From the NCBI GenBank assembly GCA_029287515.1, contig JARFQZ010000098.1, forward strand, positions 1 to 10,238: 10,238 nucleotides of DNA, given 5' to 3'. Shown here one piece after another: positions 1 to 6,246 of this stretch (position 1 is its first letter; each line of letters starts with the position of its first letter). Below the pieces are notes generated by a model, which ran no database searches, was not told the origin of the DNA, and was given only the letters and a program-made list of their open reading frames with translations. Both the position numbers and the translations under genes were made by a program. The stretch is from Lysobacterales bacterium (GTDB lineage Bacteria > Pseudomonadota > Gammaproteobacteria > Xanthomonadales > SZUA-36).

Positions 1-729
1 GACGCCAGCCCCTGTTTCCTGGACATCCAGTCCGGTTCCGGTGGCACGGAGGCCCAGGACTGGGCGGAAATGCTGCTGCGCATGTACCTGCGCTGGGCAG
101 AGCGCCGGGGCTGGAAATATGACCTGGTGGAGGTGTCCTCCGGCGATGTGGCCGGAATCAAGAGCGCGACCATTCACATCACGGGTGATTATGCCTATGG
201 CTGGTGCAGAACCGAGACCGGGGTTCACCGCCTGGTCCGGAAGTCGCCGTTCGACTCGGGCAACCGCCGTCATACCTCGTTTGCGGCGGATTTTGTCTCG
301 CCGGAAGTGGATGACAACATCGAAATTGACATCAATCCCGCGGACATCCGGGTGGATGTTTACCGCGCCTCGGGTGCGGGCGGGCAGCACGTCAACACGA
401 CCGATTCCGCGGTCAGGATGACGCATGTCCCAACCGGCATCGTGGTTCAATGCCAGAATGACCGGTCGCAGCATAAAAACCGGGATCACGCGATGAAGCA
501 ACTGCGGGCGCGGTTGTACGAGCATGAAATGCAGAAGCGCACGGAGGAGCACCAGAAGTTGGAGGACTCCAAGTCGGACATCGGCTGGGGCAGCCAGATT
601 CGCTCCTATGTCCTGGACGCATCCCGGATCAAGGATTTGCGCACCGGTGTTGAAGTAGGGAACACGCAGGGTGTACTGGACGGCGACCTGGATCCCTTTG
701 TCGAAGCATCACTGAAGCAGGGCCTGTAA
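1..729 (+). CDS. prfB: Peptide chain release factor 2 (RF2), 5' end outside window
   Basis: RF2 ends translation at UGA and UAA codons by triggering hydrolysis of peptidyl-tRNA on the ribosome. The frame is open from base 1, so the start lies outside the window. By comparison with E. coli RF2 about 120 N-terminal residues are missing, including the usual programmed-frameshift site. The codon-recognition tripeptide SPF is at bases 244-252 and the catalytic GGQ at 379-387. Their separation of 45 codons equals that in E. coli RF2. The residue equivalent to E. coli position 246 is Ala (codon 367-369), not the Thr of strain K-12. The C-terminus follows the family closely (SDIGWGSQIRSYVLD, then RIKDLRTG). 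Stop TAA; lysS starts 14 bases later, the common prfB-lysS arrangement. The SPF motif rules out RF1, which has PxT. Confidence 0.98.
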   Translation, partial: DASPCFLDIQSGSGGTEAQDWAEMLLRMYLRWAERRGWKYDLVEVSSGDVAGIKSATIHITGDYAYGWCRTETGVHRLVRKSPFDSGNRRHTSFAADFVSPEVDDNIEIDINPADIRVDVYRASGAGGQHVNTTDSAVRMTHVPTGIVVQCQNDRSQHKNRDHAMKQLRARLYEHEMQKRTEEHQKLEDSKSDIGWGSQIRSYVLDASRIKDLRTGVEVGNTQGVLDGDLDPFVEASLKQGL

Positions 730-743
730 AGAGAATCAAGAGC

Positions 744-2261
744 ATGAATGACCAGAAAACCACGCAGGAAAATGAAGTTGAAGAGAATCGCCTGATCTCC
801 GAACGCCGGGGCAAGCTGGATGTATTGCGGGAACAGGGGCAGGCCTATCCGAACGATTTCAGGAAAGACACGACCAGCGGCGAGTTGCACGCCCGGTTTG
901 ACGACTGCGACCAGGAAGAGTTGGCCGGTGTTGAAGAGGAGTTTTCCCTGGCGGGCCGGATGATGGCCAAGCGGGTGATGGGAAAAATCGCGTTCGTGAA
1001 ACTGCAGGACCGGGCCGGTGATATCCAGCTGATGATTCAGCGCGACAACCTGGAAGAAGGCCTGTTCCAGCAATTCAAACACTGGGACATCGGAGACATC
1101 GTTGGCGCCAGGGGGCGGATCATGCGCACCCAGAAAGGCGAACTGTCGGTGCGGGTATACCAATTGCGCTTGCTGGCGAAATCCCTGCGCCCCTTGCCTG
1201 AAAAGTTTCACGGGCTGACCGACACAGAGGTCCGCTACCGTCAACGTTACGTGGACCTGATCATGAACGAAGAGTCCCGCGCGGTGTTCAGGGCGCGATC
1301 GAAGATCATCACCTATATCCGCTCATTCATGGAGGCGCCGGAGAGGGATTTCCTCGAGGTGGAAACCCCGATGATGCACCCGATTCCCGGTGGGGCGACC
1401 GCCCGGCCTTTCGTGACGCACCACAACGCGCTGGACCTGCGGATGTACCTGCGGGTAGCGCCCGAGCTTTACCTTAAACGGCTGATCGTGGGCGGGCTGG
1501 GCCGTGTCTACGAGATCAACCGGAATTTCCGGAATGAAGGTGTGTCGACCCGCCACAACCCGGAATTCACCATGCTTGAGTTCTACTGGGCCTATGCCAA
1601 TTACACGGACCTGATGGACCTGACCGAGGACATGCTGCGGGGGCTGACGCAATCGCTTACCGGCGGTAGCAAGGTAACGTACCAGGGTGCCGAAATCGAT
1701 TTTGGCGGCCCCTACGAGCGCCTGAGCGTGGAACAGGCCGTGCGTCGCTACAATCCGGACCTTGCCGATGCCGACCTCTGGGACGAGGAAATCCTGCGTT
1801 CCGCCTGTCAATCCCGCGAGATCCATACGGAGAACAACTGGGGCCCCGGCAAGCTGTTGACTGAGTTGTTCGAAGCCACAGTGGAAGAGCATCTGCAGCA
1901 ACCCATTTTTATCACCCAGTATCCGACCGAGGTTTCACCGCTTTCCCGGCGCAATGATGAAAGCCCGGAGGTTACGGACCGCTTCGAGTTGTTCATCTGC
2001 GGGCGGGAAATAGCGAACGGGTTTTCCGAACTCAACGACCCGGAGGACCAGGCAGAGCGGTTCCTTGCACAGGTGGAAAACAAAGATGCGGGTGACCTTG
2101 AGGCCATGCACTACGATGCGGACTATATCCGGGCCCTGGAGTATGGCATGCCGCCGACCGCGGGGGAGGGCATCGGCATCGACCGCCTGGTCATGATCTA
2201 TACCGATTCCGGTTCGATCCGTGACGTTTTATTGTTCCCCTACATGAGGCCCGAAAGCTGA
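744..2261 (+). CDS. lysS: Lysyl-tRNA synthetase, class II
   Basis: Charges tRNA-Lys with lysine in the cytosol, using ATP. The 505-residue length is typical of bacterial LysRS. An N-terminal OB-fold anticodon-binding domain (about residues 65-150, with AGRMMAKRVMGKIAFVKLQD) is followed by the class II catalytic core. Motif 1 is near residue 202 (FLEVETPMM), motif 2 near 260 (NFRNEG then TRHNPEFTMLE) and motif 3 near 473 (GEGIGIDRLVM), with the usual ending LLFPYMRPE. The ATG at 744 gives the expected acidic/charged N-terminal helix. A purine-rich AAAGAGA at 728-734, overlapping the prfB stop, is the likely ribosome binding site; a second ATG at 748 is out of frame. Lies between prfB and the glycosyltransferase in one tight unit. 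The class I LysRS signatures HIGH and KMSKS are absent. No sign of damage. Confidence 0.98.
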   Translation: MNDQKTTQENEVEENRLISERRGKLDVLREQGQAYPNDFRKDTTSGELHARFDDCDQEELAGVEEEFSLAGRMMAKRVMGKIAFVKLQDRAGDIQLMIQRDNLEEGLFQQFKHWDIGDIVGARGRIMRTQKGELSVRVYQLRLLAKSLRPLPEKFHGLTDTEVRYRQRYVDLIMNEESRAVFRARSKIITYIRSFMEAPERDFLEVETPMMHPIPGGATARPFVTHHNALDLRMYLRVAPELYLKRLIVGGLGRVYEINRNFRNEGVSTRHNPEFTMLEFYWAYANYTDLMDLTEDMLRGLTQSLTGGSKVTYQGAEIDFGGPYERLSVEQAVRRYNPDLADADLWDEEILRSACQSREIHTENNWGPGKLLTELFEATVEEHLQQPIFITQYPTEVSPLSRRNDESPEVTDRFELFICGREIANGFSELNDPEDQAERFLAQVENKDAGDLEAMHYDADYIRALEYGMPPTAGEGIGIDRLVMIYTDSGSIRDVLLFPYMRPES

Positions 2262-2271
2262 AGACAGCGCC

Positions 2272-3270
2272 TTGAAGCCCCAGGTCTCGGTCGTCATGCC
2301 GGTGCGTAACGGCGGGGCCTTCCTGGCCGGCGCGGTGCAGAGCATCCTCGATCAGTCTTTGCAGGAGTTTGAGTTGCTGCTGGTCGATGACCACAGCAGT
2401 GACGGCGCCATTGACCGGCTTCACCGGAACGATGACCGGTTGGTGGTTCTGAGCCATGAAGGAGCAGGCGTCAGCTCGGCCTTCAATGCAGGTCTGGCTC
2501 GTGCCCGGGGGCAGTTTATCGCCCGCATGGACGCCGACGATATCGCCTCGCGCGATCGGCTCGAACAGCAGGTGAGCTTCCTGCGGTTACACGAAGACAT
2601 CGATATTTGCGGCGCCTGCGTCGAGATTTTCAGCGAGCAAAAAATTGCCGGGGGAAATGAGCGTTACCAGGCATGGCTGAATAATTTGCGCACACCGCAG
2701 GCGATCAGGCGGGAAATGTTCATTGAAAGTCCGATCCCCAACCCGACCGCCATGTTTCGCTCAACTGCATTGCGCAGTCTGGGAGGGTTCCACGATCCCG
2801 AATGGCCCGAGGATTATGATCTTTACCTGCGTGCCGACGCCCGGGGAATAAAGATGGGCAAGCCCCCCGGATGCCTGTTGCGCTGGCGGGAACATCCCGG
2901 CCGCCTGACACGAACTGAAGACCGCTACTCCCAGGGTAATTTCCAGGCTGCCAAGGCGCACTACCTGGCGAACAGCCGTCTGCCGGCGGGTGAACCGGTC
3001 GTTATCTGGGGTGCAGGACCGGGAGGGCGCCTGATGCACGACCTGTTGCAGGGTGAGGGCACTGCAATCAAGGGCTTCCTGGATATCCACCCGAGGCGCA
3101 TTGGCGGACAGAAGCGGGGCCTCCCGATCTGGCCCCTGGATAAACTTTCAGCACTGGTTGATTCATTCATCCTGGTTGCGGTCGGCACGGCCGGGGTCCG
3201 CCCCGAGATCCGTGAATTCATGGATCGACATGCAAGAATTGAAGGCGAGGACTACCTGTTTGTCGCCTAG
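2272..3270 (+). CDS. Family 2 glycosyltransferase with C-terminal Rossmann-like domain (B3GNTL1/QTGAL-like layout)
   Basis: A GT-A fold glycosyltransferase of 332 residues, predicted cytosolic, with no signal peptide or membrane segment. The TTG start at 2272 is chosen because the first strand (VSVVMPVRNG) would be lost if the ATG at 2296 were used. Sugar-nucleotide signatures visible are VDD at residues 38-40, the metal-binding DADD at 87-90, an ED pair near 180 (WPEDYDLYLR) and a following RWREHP. From about residue 240 a second domain begins with a glycine-rich IWGAGPGGR and continues with FLDIHPRRIGG, resembling nucleotide-binding folds such as PglD-type N-domains. The block around ERYQAWLNNL and the ending EGEDYLFVA resemble, from memory, human B3GNTL1/QTGAL, the queuosine-tRNA galactosyltransferase. 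Donor and acceptor cannot be read from the sequence; a cell-surface glycan role is the main alternative. Starts 10 bases after lysS and ends 9 bases before the amidase. Confidence 0.88.
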   Translation: MKPQVSVVMPVRNGGAFLAGAVQSILDQSLQEFELLLVDDHSSDGAIDRLHRNDDRLVVLSHEGAGVSSAFNAGLARARGQFIARMDADDIASRDRLEQQVSFLRLHEDIDICGACVEIFSEQKIAGGNERYQAWLNNLRTPQAIRREMFIESPIPNPTAMFRSTALRSLGGFHDPEWPEDYDLYLRADARGIKMGKPPGCLLRWREHPGRLTRTEDRYSQGNFQAAKAHYLANSRLPAGEPVVIWGAGPGGRLMHDLLQGEGTAIKGFLDIHPRRIGGQKRGLPIWPLDKLSALVDSFILVAVGTAGVRPEIREFMDRHARIEGEDYLFVA

Positions 3271-3279
3271 AGCCATAGA

Positions 3280-4062
3280 ATGTGCGCCATGAGTCAATTG
3301 AACACACTACTGGTGCAGGCCCAACTGGGCTGGAAAGACCCGTCGAAGAACCGTAATCATCTGCAGTCGCTGCTCGCCGGCGCAGAAGGTGATTTTGACC
3401 TGGCCGTGTTTCCCGAGACGTTCACCACGGGCTTCATGGGCGACAGTCAACGCACTGACGAGGGCATGGGCGGGCCCACCGTTGCATGGATGTGCGAGAT
3501 GGCAGACGTTCACCAGTGTGCGATCACTGGAAGTGCGGTCATCGTGGAAAACGGCCAGCGTTTCAACCGCATGTTCTTTGTCACGCCCGAAGGTGAGATC
3601 ACGACTTACGACAAGCGCCACCTGTTCGCATTCGCCGGCGAAAACCGGCGCTATACGGCAGGCGACGAGCGCGTGATCGTCGAATACCGGGGCTGGCGAA
3701 TCAACCTGCAGGTTTGTTATGACCTGCGGTTTCCCGCCTGGTGCAGAAACCGTGACGATTACGACTTGATGTTGCTGGTGGCCAACTGGCCTGCAAAACG
3801 CGTGCACCACTGGTCGGTCCTGCTGGAAGCCAGGGCGATTGAAAACCAGTCATGGGTGATCGGTGTCAACCGGGTCGGTGACGACGGTAACGGTATCCAC
3901 TACCCGGGGCGCAGCGTGGTGCACGACCCGATGGGCGCAAGGGTCGTTGAACTGGGTGATGAAGAGGCATGCCGGCTGGTGCCTTTGGACCTGTCGGCTG
4001 TGGCGGAAACACGCGGCCAATTCCCTTTCCAGCAGGACGCAGACCGGTTCCGGATCGAATAA
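3280..4062 (+). CDS. yafV: Omega-amidase of the nitrilase superfamily (YafV/Nit2 type)
   Basis: A carbon-nitrogen hydrolase. Proteins of this branch hydrolyse 2-oxoglutaramate and 2-oxosuccinamate, the products left by glutamine and asparagine transaminases, to 2-oxo acids and ammonia. The Glu-Lys-Cys triad is complete: E46 (FPETFTTGF), K112 (YDKRHLF) and C146 (VCYDLRFP). ANWPAKR, EARAIENQ and GVNRVGDDGNG also match E. coli YafV closely. Two in-frame starts exist. The ATG at 3280 has an AGAG 7 bases upstream. The ATG at 3289 gives 257 residues beginning MSQLNTLLVQ, which matches the E. coli protein length and N-terminus better. Cytosolic, no signal peptide. Last gene of the prfB-lysS unit. 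The symbol is by similarity; the substrate is inferred from the family. Confidence 0.93.
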   Translation: MCAMSQLNTLLVQAQLGWKDPSKNRNHLQSLLAGAEGDFDLAVFPETFTTGFMGDSQRTDEGMGGPTVAWMCEMADVHQCAITGSAVIVENGQRFNRMFFVTPEGEITTYDKRHLFAFAGENRRYTAGDERVIVEYRGWRINLQVCYDLRFPAWCRNRDDYDLMLLVANWPAKRVHHWSVLLEARAIENQSWVIGVNRVGDDGNGIHYPGRSVVHDPMGARVVELGDEEACRLVPLDLSAVAETRGQFPFQQDADRFRIE

Positions 4063-4069
4063 CCGTTCG

Positions 4070-5779
4070 TCAGTTTGCCCGCTTGCGGGCCAGTCTTCGC
4101 ATGATGGTGCCACGGGGTTGAAAGCGCCCCGAAGCCAGGCTGACCAGCGCAGTGGGTTCCCTCAGTCCGAACAGCATCTCGCGGCGGGCGCCTTCGCGAC
4201 CGGCGAACAACAGGGAGTCACATTCCTTCAATTCAAAATCCGGTGAAGGAAGGAAAATTCGTGATGCCCCACGTTCTATCAGCAGGCAGACACAGGGCAG
4301 GTCTTCGGCAGTTGGCGTTCGTGAGTTCTGGGTGACGTGGCCGAGCAGAATGGGTACGTTTTCACGCTCGGCGGCTCGCAGGCTTTCAGACCAGGCGCCA
4401 ATCAGGTTCACTGTCCAGAGACTGGGGGAGCGCCCTTTCAGAGCGTGCTTCAGTCGCCTTTCAACCTTGCCGGCGAAGGTATCGTCCTGGTGGTGGATCA
4501 GGTGGTCGATGAACACGGACAGCAGGGGAGTCGTCGCCATGAAAAGGATTCTGCGGGCAACAATCTGGCTGCGCCTGGCAACCAGGTGTGCTCCCGATGC
4601 GTCGAAAAGTTCGTCGTTTTGTGGGTTCTCCTGGCGCGCGACCACGAACAGGTCGGGATTCAGCTCGAGCGCCGTCATGACGATGGACAGGTTGTCCACG
4701 TCATCACCGGTTCCCGCGATGATGCCAACGGCGTCTTTTACACCGGCCTGTATCAGGGTTTTGGCCTCGGTGCCGCGCCCAAGCACCGAACCGGGGCGCA
4801 TGTCTACCCGGTCCGGGTGCACGTCGATGACTGTGTAGGGCACTTCTGCCTCATCCAGTTTGATTGCCATGCGCGAGCCGAACCGGCCTATGCCGGCGAG
4901 AATCCAGCGACCGTCGGGAGGAGATAATTCCTCGAGAAGTTTTGTGCCCGGCACGCTGATCAGCCAGTCCTGCACCAGGTACTTGGTGGGAGAGCGGAGC
5001 GCCAGATAAAAGCGCTCTGCGAAGATCGTGTAAGGATCGACCGTCACGTCCGTGCCGAAGGACGCCATGTTTGCGACCACCCTGCGGGTCTCGCTGCGGG
5101 CCAGTACAGGCAAATCCGGGCGCAGTAATTTGCTGGTGATCGCAATGGTCAGGTTGGCGTGGTCATCGTTGGTAATTGCAATCACGCCGGCACAATTCTT
5201 GATGTCATCGCCCAGCCCCGCCATGTCCAGCAGGCGCCGGTCGGTGACGTCCGCGGACAGTGCGGGCAGGTGGGCGAATTCATCGATCAGTGACATGCTG
5301 TGGATGATGCTTTCTTCGCGTTCCAGTATGGCGGCGCTGATACCGCGCTTGAGCAGGCCGCTGACGATCATCCGCCCGGTATGGCCAAAACCGCAGACCA
5401 GGTAAAAATCCTCCTTGCCCCGCCTGACTTGCCGCGCAAACCGGCTGCGGGCCATATCGGCTCTGAATTGCTTGTCCACGAACAGGCTGATGATCGTGCC
5501 GACGGAATACAGCCAGGCGATCACGTTCGGAAACAGGATGATGAATACGTAGAGCCTCTGGGCATGCGTAAACGCCACCGGGACTTCGCCGAAACCGATG
5601 GTTGTGGCAAGGATAGCGATGAAGTAGGCCGCATCCAGGTAACCGACGTCGACCGGGTTGCCCTGGGCGTCCTGGCCCGGGATCAACACCATGCCGAAAA
5701 CCGACAGGGAATAGACCAGGATCATCAGGATCAGCGGCGTTCGCATCCGCCGCATGGTTAACCAGACGATGTCGTTCAT
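4070..5779 (-). CDS. Two-TM potassium channel with tandem RCK (TrkA-N) domains
   Basis: A predicted inner-membrane K+ channel of 569 residues. TM1 is at about 15-33, the pore helix and selectivity filter at 48-65 (TTIGFGE in place of the classic TVGYGD), and TM2 at 76-101. Two RCK domains follow. The first has GFGHTG at 130-135 with an acidic E153 at the end of the next strand. The second has GIGRFG at 296-301 with an Asp in VIDVHPD. Both patterns suit NAD(H) or another adenine-nucleotide ligand. Residues about 480-545 resemble a TrkA-C ligand domain (LPSPDFELKECDSLLFAG). The layout 2TM-RCK-RCK is known from bacterial channels such as GsuK. The ATG overlaps the stop of the upstream DUF6394 gene (TAATG), and no clear ribosome binding site precedes it, so coupled re-initiation is likely. 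The gene ends 7 bases from the convergent amidase gene. The gating ligand is unknown. Confidence 0.92.
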   Translation of the reverse strand: MNDIVWLTMRRMRTPLILMILVYSLSVFGMVLIPGQDAQGNPVDVGYLDAAYFIAILATTIGFGEVPVAFTHAQRLYVFIILFPNVIAWLYSVGTIISLFVDKQFRADMARSRFARQVRRGKEDFYLVCGFGHTGRMIVSGLLKRGISAAILEREESIIHSMSLIDEFAHLPALSADVTDRRLLDMAGLGDDIKNCAGVIAITNDDHANLTIAITSKLLRPDLPVLARSETRRVVANMASFGTDVTVDPYTIFAERFYLALRSPTKYLVQDWLISVPGTKLLEELSPPDGRWILAGIGRFGSRMAIKLDEAEVPYTVIDVHPDRVDMRPGSVLGRGTEAKTLIQAGVKDAVGIIAGTGDDVDNLSIVMTALELNPDLFVVARQENPQNDELFDASGAHLVARRSQIVARRILFMATTPLLSVFIDHLIHHQDDTFAGKVERRLKHALKGRSPSLWTVNLIGAWSESLRAAERENVPILLGHVTQNSRTPTAEDLPCVCLLIERGASRIFLPSPDFELKECDSLLFAGREGARREMLFGLREPTALVSLASGRFQPRGTIMRRLARKRAN

Positions 5780-6162
5780 TAACGGCGAATGGTTATGGTT
5801 TCAGCCACCAGTAACACCACGGAAACCAGGTTGGCGAGCAAAGCGCCTCCGGACAGGGAAACGATGCTGGCGAGATAATCGCTGGTCAGCCCGGCGTCAG
5901 TGGCATATGCAGCATATGCCCATACAAAAGCCGCTGCCAGCAATTGCAGATCCGCGACCAGGCTGGTGGCCAGCAACACGGAACCGATCTGGGAGCGGTC
6001 GCCGAATTTCATCACTGTCGCGATCAGGCTGACAGCCAGTGCCGCACCCAGTTCCAGGGCGTGATGGTGTTCCGGGTTGTCGATGTCACCGACGAAAAAT
6101 CCGAAATTCAATGTCAGGGCGAGGACAATGAAGAAACCAAATACGACTTTCTCAAAATTCAC
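5779..6162 (-). CDS. Small four-helix membrane protein, DUF6394-like
   Basis: A 127-residue hydrophobic protein. Predicted membrane segments are at about 6-25, 37-52, 60-86 and 97-120. A short polar loop (residues 25-36, GDIDNPEHHH) carries three adjacent histidines, and a second loop has KFGDR at 52-56. From memory it matches the uncharacterised DUF6394 family; no function is established that I know of. The start is GTG at 6162, supported by a strong AAGGGAG ribosome binding site 7 bases upstream, which makes the start reliable. The stop TAA overlaps the ATG of the K+ channel gene by one base. This fixed coupling suggests an accessory or regulatory subunit of that channel, but the partnership is inference from position. 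No signal peptide beyond TM1. Confidence 0.85.
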   Translation of the reverse strand: MNFEKVVFGFFIVLALTLNFGFFVGDIDNPEHHHALELGAALAVSLIATVMKFGDRSQIGSVLLATSLVADLQLLAAAFVWAYAAYATDAGLTSDYLASIVSLSGGALLANLVSVVLLVAETITIRR

Positions 6163-6169
6163 GGTGGAT

Positions 6170-6176
6170 CTCCCTT
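6170..6176 (-). promoter_or_regulatory. Ribosome binding site of the DUF6394-like gene
   Basis: On the - strand this reads AAGGGAG, 7 bases ahead of the GTG at 6162. It is the strongest Shine-Dalgarno sequence among the gene starts in the window, and it fixes the GTG as the start. Because the downstream channel gene has no obvious site of its own, this one probably sets translation of both proteins. Confidence 0.75.
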
Positions 6177-6190
6177 CGGATTTGGATGCA

Positions 6191-6204
6191 AGTCTAGACT
6201 AGTC
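6191..6204. promoter_or_regulatory. Overlapping palindromes upstream of the DUF6394/channel pair; possible operator
   Basis: Two perfect palindromes overlap here: AGTCTAGACT (6191-6200) and GACTAGTC (6197-6204). Both are centred on CTAG, a tetranucleotide that is scarce in most gammaproteobacterial genomes. They lie about 30 bases ahead of the GTG at 6162, where a promoter would be expected. On the - strand TAGACT (6191-6196) matches four of six bases of a -10 box, but no good -35 box is visible at the right distance. Regulator binding is only a possibility. Confidence 0.25.
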
Positions 6205-6246
6205 CGTTTTTTGTTCGGCTTCCACCCGGAAGTGGCGTGGATTTAA

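Larger units (their letters stand above)
6163..6246. other. 84-base intergenic region, the longest non-coding stretch of the window
   Basis: Separates csiV from the DUF6394/channel pair, all on the - strand. It holds the ribosome binding site, the overlapping palindromes, a T6 run (6207-6212, reading A6 on the coding strand) and a small inverted repeat CTTCC/GGAAG (6219-6232). The A-run rather than U-run after the repeat means it is not a standard intrinsic terminator for csiV. The region is the only likely place in view for a separate promoter of the channel pair. Confidence 0.5.

Noticed and set aside
606..1901. Open frames of 212 and 192 codons on the - strand, opposite prfB/lysS
   Set aside because: They are shadows of the well-conserved prfB and lysS reading frames; their translations match no family I recognise.
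4077..4090. Inverted repeat GCCCGC-TT-GCGGGC as an intrinsic terminator between the convergent genes
   Set aside because: It lies within the last codons of the channel gene and is not followed by a T-run on either strand; the stem is short with a minimal loop.
4152..4927. Open frames of 228 and 196 codons on the + strand, opposite the channel gene
   Set aside because: They overlap each other and the conserved RCK domains on the other strand; composition is Ser/Arg-rich, as is typical of antisense frames.
6207..6232. CTTCC/GGAAG hairpin plus T6 run as a terminator of csiV
   Set aside because: csiV is read from the - strand, where the run after the hairpin is A6, not U6. No + strand gene ends here that would use the opposite orientation.
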